A stretch of 64,000 bases of DNA, taken from the NCBI RefSeq assembly GCF_025147765.1, contig NZ_CP102265.1:2171001-2235000 (forward strand). The letters run 5' to 3'. Below the pieces are notes generated by a model. That model was given only the letters and a program-made list of their open reading frames with translations. It was not told the origin of the DNA and searched no databases. This stretch comes from Blautia obeum ATCC 29174 (GTDB lineage: Bacteria; Bacillota; Clostridia; Lachnospirales; Lachnospiraceae). Positions 18,109 through 26,792 of the stretch are shown one piece after another. A program made the translations under genes and the position numbers. Position 1 is the stretch's first letter. Every line of letters starts with the position of its first letter.

Positions 18109-19674
18109 GTGTTGAAACCGACAAATACCAATTACCTTTTTAAATTTTCCATTGTAACAGCTGTCTATAATGTAGCGCCTTACCTTTCCGAGGCAATTGA
18201 CAGTATCCTTTCACAGGATATAGGTTTTCTCGAATCCGTGGAGCTTATTCTTGTCGATGACGGATCCACCGATGCTTCCGGAGCTATCTGCGATGAATAT
18301 CAGCATAAATATCCGGAAAACATCGTCGTAATACACAAACCCAACGGTGGCGTTGCCAGCGCACGAAATGCAGGTATCGCTGTGGCCCGTGGAAGATACG
18401 TTAATTTCATGGATTCTGACGATAAACTGACTCCTGATACACTTTCTTCCGTCTATGACTTTTTTATTGAGCATGATAAAGAGGTGGATCTTGTTTCTGT
18501 TCCTATTTTTTACTTCGAACAAAAAAACGAACCACATCGCCTGAATTACAAATATGCTTCCGACAAAGCGCAGGTCATTGATCTGACCACGCATTATTCT
18601 TATGTACAGATGTCATCAGCATCTGCTTTTTTCAAAAGAGAAGCTCTGAACGATCATACATTCGATACCTCTCTTCGTTATGCAGAAGATTCCAAGGCGA
18701 TCATGGAACTACTTTTAGAGAATCCCCAATATGGCATTGTCCCACAGGGGCGCTACCTGTATCGTGCCCGTACATCCATGAATTCTGCCCTGAACGGTTC
18801 CAAATCGCACAGAGAATGGTACATTGACTGCCTCAAGAACTACATATTCTGGGCATTGGATGAGGCGAAATCCCGTTTCGGAGCCATTCCGGATTATGTA
18901 CAGTACAATGTCATGTACGATCTGCAGGGACGCTTCAAAGTTGATGAAATTCCAGAAACCGTATTGACGCCTCATGAAAAAACTATTTTTTTGAAAATGC
19001 TGTTCGATGCTGTTTTTCAGATTGACGACCACATCATTCTTGAGCAAAAAAATCTATCCATGGAACTGAAGGACTATATCATGAGCATAAAAAAAGCACC
19101 AGATTCCGGAACTTTGCAGTTTGACGACAAGAGCGAAGATGCCTGGTTTCAATATCCCGATCTGAGTACCGGTCACGCTTCATCTTATCAGCTTCGTCTG
19201 ACTTCCATGGAACTTATGAAACATGATATCCTGCTGGAGGGTGCAGCTAAGATCTATCTGCGTTTTCCATATCCAGCCAATCTGTTTCTTCGAATCACAA
19301 CCGGTCATACTACACATATGGTAAAATGCTGTTTCCGCGAAGATCCGGAACACGTTTTTCGTTTTAATGGACAGAAACTTGCTGTATTTCTGAAATTTAC
19401 AGCAGTCATTCCATACGAAATGTTTTCTGGTATTACACATATCGAATTTTGCTGGGATTGCGATGGGCATACGATCTGTTATCACAGTTTACACCGTATG
19501 TCGGAATTTCCTCTTGCATATGGACAGCAAAAGCTTCTTCTGAACAAAAAATCCTATTATGCTACACTTTCTTCGCAGATGCTTACATTTGAAGAAGCCA
19601 CTCCAGTATCAAAACTGAAAAATCATACACATTCTGTGCTTCGAAGGATTCGGAAGATTTGTTATTTAAAATAA
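18109..19674 (+). CDS. Family 2 glycosyltransferase with long C-terminal extension
   Basis: About 521 aa. The GT-A domain is within the first 240 residues: FSIVTAVYNVAPYL, LILVDDGSTDASG and YVNFMDSDDKLT. The remaining roughly 280 residues contain a beta-rich region I do not recognise. AAGGAG at 18097-18102 lies inside the longest frame (ATG 18094), so GTG 18109 (6 nt spacing) or TTG 18112 is the likely start. The stop codon lies within the first of two palindromes next to the downstream dehydrogenase gene. Role in surface glycan synthesis is inferred from context. Confidence 0.85.
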   Translation: MLKPTNTNYLFKFSIVTAVYNVAPYLSEAIDSILSQDIGFLESVELILVDDGSTDASGAICDEYQHKYPENIVVIHKPNGGVASARNAGIAVARGRYVNFMDSDDKLTPDTLSSVYDFFIEHDKEVDLVSVPIFYFEQKNEPHRLNYKYASDKAQVIDLTTHYSYVQMSSASAFFKREALNDHTFDTSLRYAEDSKAIMELLLENPQYGIVPQGRYLYRARTSMNSALNGSKSHREWYIDCLKNYIFWALDEAKSRFGAIPDYVQYNVMYDLQGRFKVDEIPETVLTPHEKTIFLKMLFDAVFQIDDHIILEQKNLSMELKDYIMSIKKAPDSGTLQFDDKSEDAWFQYPDLSTGHASSYQLRLTSMELMKHDILLEGAAKIYLRFPYPANLFLRITTGHTTHMVKCCFREDPEHVFRFNGQKLAVFLKFTAVIPYEMFSGITHIEFCWDCDGHTICYHSLHRMSEFPLAYGQQKLLLNKKSYYATLSSQMLTFEEATPVSKLKNHTHSVLRRIRKICYLK

Positions 19675-19675
19675 C
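19661..19675. promoter_or_regulatory. Palindrome copy 1 (GTTATTTAAAATAAC), candidate operator
   Basis: Perfect 15-bp palindrome with 7-bp arms around a central A, identical to copy 2 at 19778-19792, with the shared extension ATT. It overlaps the stop codon of the glycosyltransferase gene. Centre-to-centre distance is 117 bp, close to 11 helical turns. Operator role for the HTH domain downstream is inference. Confidence 0.6.
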
Positions 19676-19713
19676 ATTCAAAATATTTTTCTTATTTTCC
19701 TGTTTTCTTTGTA

Positions 19714-19742
19714 TTGCAATCTTTTTGCCAATATGGTAGCAT
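19714..19742 (+). promoter_or_regulatory. Possible promoter of the HTH-dehydrogenase gene
   Basis: TTGCAA (19714-19719) and TAGCAT (19737-19742) are separated by 17 bp; each matches 4 of 6 consensus bases. If real, the two palindromes would lie upstream and downstream of it. Confidence 0.35.
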
Positions 19743-19777
19743 TCAATTAAACAGAATTAATTTATATGCTATATGTT

Positions 19778-19792
19778 GTTATTTAAAATAAC
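19778..19792. promoter_or_regulatory. Palindrome copy 2 (GTTATTTAAAATAAC), candidate operator
   Basis: Second exact copy of the 15-bp palindrome, 28 bp upstream of the dehydrogenase start codon and upstream of its ribosome site GAAAGG. A bound dimer here would block transcription or translation start. See copy 1. Confidence 0.65.
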
Positions 19793-19819
19793 ATTTTATG
19801 AAAGGTAAAAAGATTCTCA

Positions 19820-21301
19820 ATGAAAAAATTATCTATGACACGACTTGCCGAACTTGTTTCCGGCAAGCGAAAAGAAAAATCCATGACTCAACAGGAGCTG
19901 GCTGATGCTACCGGCATCAATCGTTCTCTGTTATCCCGTCTGGAGAAAAAAGATTTTATTCCATCAATTCCACAACTGGAAAGTCTTGGAGAATGCCTTG
20001 GATTTGATCCGGATGAAGCATTTACTGAACAGTCCGCTTCCCGGTTGCCATCTCCTTCTCCTTTGAACATTGCTGTCGCAGGCACAGGTTATGTCGGTCT
20101 TTCCATTGCAACATTACTTGCACAGCACAATCATGTTACTGCTGTTGATATCATTCCTGAGAAAGTTGATCTGATCAACAAACGCAAATCTCCGATTCAG
20201 GACGAATATATCGAAAAATATCTTGCAGAAAAAGAGCTTGACCTGACAGCTACACTGGATGGCGAAGCTGCTTACACAAATGCTGACTATATAGTCATTG
20301 CGGCACCGACAAACTACGACAGTCAGAAAAACTATTTTGATACATCTGCCGTTGAAGCTGTGATCGAACTTGTCCTCAAAGTAAATCCACATGCGATCAT
20401 GGTCATCAAATCCACGATTCCGGTCGGCTATACAGAATCTGTCAGAAAGAAATACAATACAGCAAATATCATTTTCAGTCCGGAATTTCTTCGTGAATCC
20501 AAAGCACTGTACGATAACCTGTATCCAAGCCGCATTATCGTTGCTACAGATCCGGATGATCCGAAACTGGTACAGGCGTCCCACAATTTTGCAGTTCTTC
20601 TCCAGGAAGGTGCTCTGAAAGAAAACATTGATACATTATTTATGGGATTTACTGAAGCAGAGGCTGTAAAACTGTTTGCAAACACCTACCTTGCACTTCG
20701 TGTTTCCTACTTTAACGAGCTGGATACTTACGCTGAAATGAAAGGTCTGAATACGCAGAACATTATTCAGGGTGTCTGCCTGGATCCTCGTATTGGAACA
20801 CATTACAACAATCCTTCCTTCGGTTACGGTGGATACTGTCTTCCAAAAGATACCAAGCAGCTTCTCGCCAACTATAACGATGTTCCACAGAATATGATGA
20901 GTGCGATCGTTGAAAGTAATCGTACGCGTAAAGATTTCATTGCAGACCGTGTATTACAGAAAGCCGGTTATTACGGTTATGATGAAGAAAATACTTACAA
21001 TTCTTCCATGGAAAAATCAGTCACTGTAGGCGTTTATCGTCTGACTATGAAATCCAACTCTGACAACTTCCGTCAGTCTTCTATTCAGGGAGTCATGAAG
21101 CGAATCAAAGCCAAGGGTGCTTCCGTGATCATCTATGAACCAACCCTGAAGGACGGATCTACCTTCTTTGGAAGCAAAGTTGTCAATGATCTTGATAAAT
21201 TTAAAAATCTGAGCGACTGTATCATCGCAAACCGTTACAGTCAGATCCTGGATGATGTAAAAGATAAAGTATATACCCGAGATCTTTTCCAGAGAGATTA
21301 G
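19820..21301 (+). CDS. UDP-glucose/nucleotide-sugar dehydrogenase fused to N-terminal XRE helix-turn-helix
   Basis: 493 aa. Residues about 8-68 are an XRE/HTH_3 domain (TQQELADATGINRSLLSRLE at 23-42, recognition helix included). After a Ser/Pro linker (about 70-82), a complete UDP-glucose 6-dehydrogenase follows: NIAVAGTGYVGLSIATLL (NAD-binding), SPEFLRESKALYDNLYPSR, and FGYGGYCLPKDTKQL with catalytic Cys340. The enzyme part should oxidise UDP-glucose (or a related nucleotide sugar) to the uronate for surface polysaccharide. Normal enzymes of this type are about 390 aa and lack the HTH. Two perfect palindromes flank its promoter region, suggesting autoregulation. A terminator follows at once, so it is probably monocistronic. 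Confidence 0.93.
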   Translation: MKKLSMTRLAELVSGKRKEKSMTQQELADATGINRSLLSRLEKKDFIPSIPQLESLGECLGFDPDEAFTEQSASRLPSPSPLNIAVAGTGYVGLSIATLLAQHNHVTAVDIIPEKVDLINKRKSPIQDEYIEKYLAEKELDLTATLDGEAAYTNADYIVIAAPTNYDSQKNYFDTSAVEAVIELVLKVNPHAIMVIKSTIPVGYTESVRKKYNTANIIFSPEFLRESKALYDNLYPSRIIVATDPDDPKLVQASHNFAVLLQEGALKENIDTLFMGFTEAEAVKLFANTYLALRVSYFNELDTYAEMKGLNTQNIIQGVCLDPRIGTHYNNPSFGYGGYCLPKDTKQLLANYNDVPQNMMSAIVESNRTRKDFIADRVLQKAGYYGYDEENTYNSSMEKSVTVGVYRLTMKSNSDNFRQSSIQGVMKRIKAKGASVIIYEPTLKDGSTFFGSKVVNDLDKFKNLSDCIIANRYSQILDDVKDKVYTRDLFQRD

Positions 21302-21310
21302 AGATAAAAA

Positions 21311-21342
21311 AATCCCTTCCACTTACGTGGAGGGGATTTTTT
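21311..21342. terminator. Bidirectional terminator between dehydrogenase and GGGtGRT genes
   Basis: 12-bp stem 21311-21322 / 21327-21338 with a 4-nt loop TTAC and one G-U pair. It has an A run before and a T run after, so it can act for both converging genes. Confidence 0.9.
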
Positions 21343-21372
21343 GCTATAAACGTTTAATATTCTATACAAATA

Positions 21373-22383
21373 TTAGAACTTGCCAGCGTCTGCAGCTTCC
21401 TGTACGGCTACTGCTACAGCAACTGTCATACCAACCATCGGGTTGTTACCAGCGCCGATCAGACCCATCATTTCTACGTGAGCCGGTACAGAAGAAGATC
21501 CTGCGAACTGAGCGTCAGAATGCATACGTCCAAGTGTATCAGTCATACCGTAGGAAGCAGGACCTGCTGCCATGTTGTCTGGATGAAGTGTACGTCCTGT
21601 ACCACCACCGGATGCAACGGAGAAGTATTTCTTTCCTTTTTCGTTGCATTCTTTCTTGTAAGTACCTGCAACCGGATGCTGGAAACGAGTCGGGTTTGTG
21701 GAGTTACCTGTGATAGAAACGTCAACGCCTTCTTTCCACATGATGGCAACACCTTCCGGAACGCTGTTAGCGCCGTAGCAGTTAACTTTTGCACGAAGTC
21801 CTTCAGAATAAGATTTACGGAATACTTCTTTAACTTCGTTCTTGTATGGATCATACTCTGTCTCTACATATGTAAATCCGTTGATACGGGAGATGATCTG
21901 AGCAGCGTCTTTTCCAAGACCGTTCAGGATAACACGAAGAGGTTTTTTACGAACTTTGTTTGCTTTTTCTGCGATACCGATAGCACCCTCAGCTGCTGCA
22001 AAGGACTCATGTCCAGCCAGGAAGCAGAAGCAGTCTGTTTCTTCTTCCAGAAGCATTTTACCAAGGTTACCATGTCCAAGACCTACTTTACGTGTATCAG
22101 CAACGGAGCCAGGAATACAGAAAGCCTGAAGTCCTTCACCAATAGCTGCTGCTGCGTCAGCTGCTCTTCTGCAGTCTTTTTTGATTGCGATAGCTGCACC
22201 TACGATGTATGCCCAGCAAGCGTTCTCGAAGCAGATCGGCTGGATGCCTTTGATCTGATCGTATACGTTAAGGCCTGCATCTTTAGTGATTTTCTCTGCT
22301 TCTTCGATAGAAGCGATTCCATAGCTGTTTAAAACTGAATTGATTTTGTCAATTCGTCTCTCATATGATTCAAATAAAGCCAT
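21373..22383 (-). CDS. GGGtGRT protein (uncharacterised family)
   Basis: 336 aa. The segment SVASGGGTGRTLHPDNM carries the motif that names the GGGtGRT family, and AAGPASYGMTDTLGRMHSDAQ follows. The function is not established to my knowledge. Other visible features are a Gly-rich FLAGHESFAAAEGAIG segment and NGLGKDAAQIISRINGFTY. ATG follows AGGAGG. It lies 33 bp after a NifU-like gene on the same strand, a pairing that recurs in Clostridia and suggests a joint redox or metal-centre role, which is inference. Confidence 0.88.
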   Translation of the reverse strand: MALFESYERRIDKINSVLNSYGIASIEEAEKITKDAGLNVYDQIKGIQPICFENACWAYIVGAAIAIKKDCRRAADAAAAIGEGLQAFCIPGSVADTRKVGLGHGNLGKMLLEEETDCFCFLAGHESFAAAEGAIGIAEKANKVRKKPLRVILNGLGKDAAQIISRINGFTYVETEYDPYKNEVKEVFRKSYSEGLRAKVNCYGANSVPEGVAIMWKEGVDVSITGNSTNPTRFQHPVAGTYKKECNEKGKKYFSVASGGGTGRTLHPDNMAAGPASYGMTDTLGRMHSDAQFAGSSSVPAHVEMMGLIGAGNNPMVGMTVAVAVAVQEAADAGKF

Positions 22384-22416
22384 TTACTTATCCTCCTGAA
22401 ATTATAATCGGTATAA

Positions 22417-23109
22417 TTATTCTTTACGTGGGTCGATGATCTTAACAGCATCTGCAACACGGCCGTACTGACCTTTTGCTTTTTCCCATGCTGTGTTCGG
22501 GTCATCACCTTTTTTGATGAAGTCAGTCATTTTGCCAAGGCTTACGAACTGATAACCGATAATTTCATTATCTTCGTCAAGAGCGATACCTGTAACATAG
22601 CCTTCTGCCATTTCCAGGTAACGAGGACCTTTTTTAAGTGTTCCGTACATTGTACCAACCTGAGAACGAAGTCCTTTACCAAGGTCTTCCAGACCAGCAC
22701 CTACTGCAAGTCCGTCTTCAGAGAATGCAGACTGGGAACGTCCGTATACGATCTGAAGGAAAAGTTCTCTCATAGCTGTGTTGATAGCATCACAAACAAG
22801 GTCTGTATTCAGAGCTTCCATAACAGTCAGTCCTGGAAGAATCTCAGATGCCATAGCTGCGGAATGAGTCATACCTGAGCATCCGATTGTCTCAACCAGT
22901 GCTTCCTGGATGATACCTTCTTTTACGTTCAGGGACAGCTTACAGGCACCCTGCTGAGGAGCACACCAGCCTACACCATGTGTGAAACCGGAAATGTCCT
23001 TCACTTCCTTAGCCTGAACCCATTTTGCTTCTTCCGGGATTGGAGCGGCGCCGTGATGGACACCCTGTGCAACTGGGCACATTTCTTCTACTTCGCGTGA
23101 ATAAATCAT
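22417..23109 (-). CDS. NifU/IscU-like iron-sulfur scaffold family protein
   Basis: 230 aa from ATG 23109, which has AAGGAG at good spacing; the longer frame to 23187 lacks one. It has Cys-containing segments (EMCPVAQGVHHG, GWCAPQQGACKL, ETIGCSGMTHSAAMASE). The last resembles the IscU/NifU N-terminal domain motif GCSG..SSAS. Likely role: assembly or delivery of an Fe-S cluster, with the co-transcribed GGGtGRT protein as partner. The exact client is unknown. Confidence 0.78.
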   Translation of the reverse strand: MIYSREVEEMCPVAQGVHHGAAPIPEEAKWVQAKEVKDISGFTHGVGWCAPQQGACKLSLNVKEGIIQEALVETIGCSGMTHSAAMASEILPGLTVMEALNTDLVCDAINTAMRELFLQIVYGRSQSAFSEDGLAVGAGLEDLGKGLRSQVGTMYGTLKKGPRYLEMAEGYVTGIALDEDNEIIGYQFVSLGKMTDFIKKGDDPNTAWEKAKGQYGRVADAVKIIDPRKE

Positions 23110-23145
23110 GTTAAAACTCCTTTCAAGTATAGATTTACTTATGAT

Positions 23146-23169
23146 GTTGTTAAAAGATAGACTAACAAC
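23146..23169. repeat. Inverted repeat upstream of the NifU-like gene
   Basis: GTTGTTA (23146-23152) and TAACAAC (23163-23169) are exact inverted repeats with a 10-bp gap, 37-60 bp upstream of the ATG. Operator-like spacing; no regulator identified. Confidence 0.35.
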
Positions 23170-23257
23170 CTGAATGTATTTTCTCACAAATCACTACCGT
23201 TAGTCCAGTCAAACTTATGTCAAAAAATACGAACTTTTCTATATGGATATCATATAA

Positions 23258-23286
23258 TTGCCGTTCTTGTATAAATGTGATAAAAT
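23258..23286 (+). promoter_or_regulatory. Promoter of the TraX-like gene
   Basis: TTGCCG (23258-23263), 17-bp spacer, TAAAAT (23281-23286). The ATG follows 27 bp downstream after AAGGAGAA. Confidence 0.6.
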
Positions 23287-23312
23287 TCATTAAAAAACAA
23301 GGAGAAAATTCT

Positions 23313-24053
23313 ATGTCTGACAAACTCCCTCCAAGCATTTTTCCGGCACGCTTTCAGATTCTAAGTGGCAGCATGCTGAAATTGCTTGCCTGTATTGCCA
23401 TGCTGATCGATCATACAGGTGCAATCATACTCAGCCACTATCCGCCGGCTCTCACGGAGCTCTTTTATATCAATGGAAAAGGAATTACTTTCTATCGTAT
23501 TGTCCGCGATATCGGACGATGTGCTTTTCCTATTTTCTGTTTCCTGATCGTCGAAGGATTCCTTCATACGCATGACCGCAGAAAATATGGCCGGAATCTG
23601 CTGCTGTTTGCGCTAATTTCCGAAATTCCGTGGAATTTTATGTTTGCAAACACCTGGCATTATGCTGATAAACAGAATGTTTTTTTTACTCTCTTTCTTG
23701 GATATCTTGCCTTCTGTGCTCTTGAATACTTCTGGGAAGCACCGTGGATGCAGCTTTTCTCTCTGCTTGCTCTCCTCGGTATCTCTATCCTGCTGCATGC
23801 AGATTACGGATGGCGTGGTTTCATCTTTCTCGTTCTGATGTATCTTCTCCGAAATGAGAAAGTATCCCAGGCGATCGTTGGAAGCTGCTGGCTGAGTTAT
23901 GAATGGAAAGCCTGTTTTGCCTTTATTTCCATTAATATGTACAATGGAAAACGCGGCTTTATCCGAGGAAAAGCCGCGAAGTATTTCTTTTATTTATTCT
24001 ATCCCGTACATATCACAATCCTTGTGATCATCCGGAATCTCTTTTTTCTTTAA
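23313..24053 (+). CDS. TraX-like multi-spanning membrane protein
   Basis: 246 aa from ATG 23313 (AAGGAG site at 9-nt spacing; upstream frame is not preceded by a site). At least six hydrophobic segments are visible. The N-terminal LKLLACIAMLIDHTGAI and later DIGRCAFPIFCFLIVEGFLHT are the TraX family signature. TraX acetylates pilin in the F plasmid. Chromosomal Firmicute homologues are widespread acyltransferase-3-like proteins with unknown substrate. It stands alone and converges on the beta-helix protein gene. Confidence 0.85.
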   Translation: MSDKLPPSIFPARFQILSGSMLKLLACIAMLIDHTGAIILSHYPPALTELFYINGKGITFYRIVRDIGRCAFPIFCFLIVEGFLHTHDRRKYGRNLLLFALISEIPWNFMFANTWHYADKQNVFFTLFLGYLAFCALEYFWEAPWMQLFSLLALLGISILLHADYGWRGFIFLVLMYLLRNEKVSQAIVGSCWLSYEWKACFAFISINMYNGKRGFIRGKAAKYFFYLFYPVHITILVIIRNLFFL

Positions 24054-24071
24054 AGACTGTTTTGGCCGGCC

Positions 24072-24740
24072 TTAATTCTTTTTGATGATCTCGGCTGCGT
24101 TTTTGTAGATACTGTCTGCCGGAATGCAGCCTCTTACCGGTGAAAGCGGATATATATTCGTATTTCTGCCGATCACAGTTCCAGGGTTCAGCACAGAGCC
24201 ACATCCAACTTCTACATGGTCACCAAGCATGGCACCAAATTTCTTCAGTCCTGTCTCTATCTTCTCATCACCATCTTTGACAACGACCAGTTTCTTGTCT
24301 GACTTAACGTTGGAGCAGATAGAACCTGCGCCCATGTGGGATTTGTATCCAAGAACAGCATCTCCTACATAGTTATAATGCGGAACCTGTACTTTATTAA
24401 AAAGGACTGCATTTTTGAGTTCTGTGGAATTTCCGACAACTGCTCCTTCTCCCACAATTACATTTCCACGGATAAATGCACAATGGCGGACTTCCACATC
24501 CTTACCGATAATAGCCGGCCCATTGATATAAGCAGTTGGAGCTATTTTGGCAGATTTTGCGATCCATACATTGCCATCCTTACACTCATACTCAGACGGA
24601 TTGAGTGTCGGACCAAGTTTCATAATAAAATCACTGATTTCCGGGAGAACTTCCCACGGATATGTCTTTCCTTCAAACAACTCTGCAGCTATTGTTTCAT
24701 TCAAATCCAGAAGATTTGCAACTGTAAAATCTTTTAACAT
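24072..24740 (-). CDS. Left-handed beta-helix protein, sugar-nucleotidyltransferase/acyltransferase-like
   Basis: 222 aa. After an N-terminal region containing a conserved Glu/Trp segment (TYPWEVLPEISDFI), hexapeptide repeats ([LIV]-G-x4 pattern) run from about 58 to 205: AYINGPAIIGKDVEV, NVIVGEGAVVGNSTELK, GSVLNPGTVIGRNT. This matches the C-terminal half of glucose-1-phosphate thymidylyltransferase-like and GlmU-like proteins without the nucleotidyltransferase domain. It probably binds or acylates a nucleotide sugar. The start lies 2 bp after the topB stop, so the two are co-transcribed. Confidence 0.75.
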   Translation of the reverse strand: MLKDFTVANLLDLNETIAAELFEGKTYPWEVLPEISDFIMKLGPTLNPSEYECKDGNVWIAKSAKIAPTAYINGPAIIGKDVEVRHCAFIRGNVIVGEGAVVGNSTELKNAVLFNKVQVPHYNYVGDAVLGYKSHMGAGSICSNVKSDKKLVVVKDGDEKIETGLKKFGAMLGDHVEVGCGSVLNPGTVIGRNTNIYPLSPVRGCIPADSIYKNAAEIIKKN

Positions 24741-24742
24741 GA

Positions 24743-26791
24743 TTATGATTTTCCTCCTCGTCTGGAAGCCATTGGCTTCGATTTATAATTCGCAGCGGCT
24801 GCGTCAAAAAACTGCCGCAGTGCATACTGATAATTACTCTGTTCCACCTGAGCGGTACGCACACGCACAAAATGTTCCAGTTTGTCCATGTACTCCTGTG
24901 AAGTAATACTTCCCTCTGCCACATATGTAAGGCCCTTTTCCCAGCTTGCTGTCAGTTCAGGATTCAGAAGCTGACGAATCGAACAGTTTACAACATCAAA
25001 TATCATCTCTCCAAGAAGCGTTGGTGTGATTACCTGTGTCTTTTTATTTAATGACAAGTATTTGATAGAAACAAGTTTCTTAAGAATCTCTGCTCTTGTT
25101 GCACTGGTTCCGATTCCGCTTCCCTTGATCTGTGCTCTCAGTTCCTCATCTTCGATCAGCTGACCTGCATTTTCCATTGCCAGAATCATAGAACCTGAAT
25201 TATACCGTTTGGGCGGAGACGTTTCTCCCTCTTTAATGTTCAGAGCATCTACGGTCAGTATATCATTCTTTTTCAGTCGCTGCAACGCATTCAAAAGCTG
25301 CACGTCACAGGATGCCTCCTCACTGTCTTCTTTGCCGGACTCCTGTGATCTGTCTGCTGCTGATTTTCTGGCAAAAGAATTCGTCGCATATTTCAGGTAT
25401 CCTTCTTCCTGCAGCACCTTGAAACCGGAAAAGAACTTTTCTTTCTGCATCTCTGTCACCAGATTGACTTTCTGATAAACTGCCGGCGGACAGAAAATAC
25501 AGAGGAAACGTCGTACGATCGTCTCATAAACTCTCTGTGATGTCTGAGAAAGACTTTTCAGAACATTTAATCCCTGACCTGTCGGGATGATCGCATAATG
25601 ATCTGTAATCTGTTTATCATTGACATATCTGGTTTTTGCGATTGTTTTGTAAGAACCCATCTGTAAAATCTCATCTGCTGCATTGTCGATCATCAGATAT
25701 CGACGCAGTCCTGAAATATTTTTATAAATTTCTTTTGCAACCGCACTCGACAGCACTCTGGCATCAGTTCTGGGATAAGTCACCAGTTTTTTCTCATACA
25801 ATTCCTGTGTAATACGAAGTGTCTCGTCCGGACTGATCTTGAACAGTTTGGAGCAGACATTCTGAAGCTCTGCCAGGTTAAATAAAAGTGGCGGATTTTT
25901 GTTTTCTTTTTTGCGTTCCACCTTTTCTACGCGGCAGGACAAGGGTTGTTCCGACTCCAACATCCGAATCAGTTCCTCGGCATGTTTCTTTTCTTTGAAG
26001 CCATTCTCCTTATAAAGGTACGGCGACTGGAAATATCTGCTTCCTTCTACTGCTCTCCATTCTCCATCAAAGTGTTCTCCTTCCAGTGCAATACTGGAAA
26101 GGACACGGTAAAACGGGGTTTTTACAAAAGATCGGATCTCCCGTTCGCGACGCACAACCATTCCAAGCACACATGTCATGACTCTGCCTACGGAGATTGC
26201 CTGATATTTACTGTTCAGGTAATTAGAAACACTGTTGCCATAACGCAAAGTCAGGACTCTGGAAAAATTGATTCCCATCAGATAATCTTCCTTTGCCCGC
26301 AAATAGGCAGAATCTGCCAGATTGTCATAGACTGACAGTTCTTTTGCCTCGCGGATTCCTCTAAGGATTTCTTCCTCTGTCTGGGAATCGATCCATACTC
26401 TACGCTGCTCTTTATCTTTCACACCCGCCATCTGTGCCACCAGACGATAGATATATTCTCCCTCACGCCCGGAGTCGGTACACACATAAATCGTCTCTAC
26501 ATCCGGACGGTTCAGAAGCCCCTTAACAATGTTAAACTGTTTCTGCACCCCCGGAATCACTTCATACTTAAATTCACGCGGTAAAAAAGGCAGGGTATCC
26601 AAACTCCACCTTTTATACTTGATATCATATTTTTCAGGATAGCTCATAGTGACCAGGTGCCCAACACACCAGGTCACTACAGAATCTTCTGATTCCAGAT
26701 AGCCATCCTTTCTCTGTCCGTTAATTTTTAATGCTTTCGCAAATTCCTGAGCAACACTTGGTTTCTCAGCTATGTATAAGGATTTACCCAT
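24743..26791 (-). CDS. topB: DNA topoisomerase III
   Basis: 682 aa, type IA topoisomerase. The Toprim domain begins KSLYIAEKPSVAQEFAKAL and has CTDSGREGEYIYR with the acidic metal ligands. The active-site Tyr is in KLVTYPRTDARVL. The C-terminal SGIGTSATRAEILKKL segment is typical. It relaxes and decatenates DNA, mainly at replication and recombination intermediates. I set the start at ATG 26791, directly after the stop of the FocA-type gene; a GTG at 26806 is also in frame. Confidence 0.94.
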   Translation of the reverse strand: MGKSLYIAEKPSVAQEFAKALKINGQRKDGYLESEDSVVTWCVGHLVTMSYPEKYDIKYKRWSLDTLPFLPREFKYEVIPGVQKQFNIVKGLLNRPDVETIYVCTDSGREGEYIYRLVAQMAGVKDKEQRRVWIDSQTEEEILRGIREAKELSVYDNLADSAYLRAKEDYLMGINFSRVLTLRYGNSVSNYLNSKYQAISVGRVMTCVLGMVVRREREIRSFVKTPFYRVLSSIALEGEHFDGEWRAVEGSRYFQSPYLYKENGFKEKKHAEELIRMLESEQPLSCRVEKVERKKENKNPPLLFNLAELQNVCSKLFKISPDETLRITQELYEKKLVTYPRTDARVLSSAVAKEIYKNISGLRRYLMIDNAADEILQMGSYKTIAKTRYVNDKQITDHYAIIPTGQGLNVLKSLSQTSQRVYETIVRRFLCIFCPPAVYQKVNLVTEMQKEKFFSGFKVLQEEGYLKYATNSFARKSAADRSQESGKEDSEEASCDVQLLNALQRLKKNDILTVDALNIKEGETSPPKRYNSGSMILAMENAGQLIEDEELRAQIKGSGIGTSATRAEILKKLVSIKYLSLNKKTQVITPTLLGEMIFDVVNCSIRQLLNPELTASWEKGLTYVAEGSITSQEYMDKLEHFVRVRTAQVEQSNYQYALRQFFDAAAANYKSKPMASRRGGKS

Positions 26792-26792
26792 A

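Noticed and set aside
21478..22332. 284-codon open frame opposite the GGGtGRT gene
   Set aside because: Cys/Phe-rich antisense translation with no domain or start signal.
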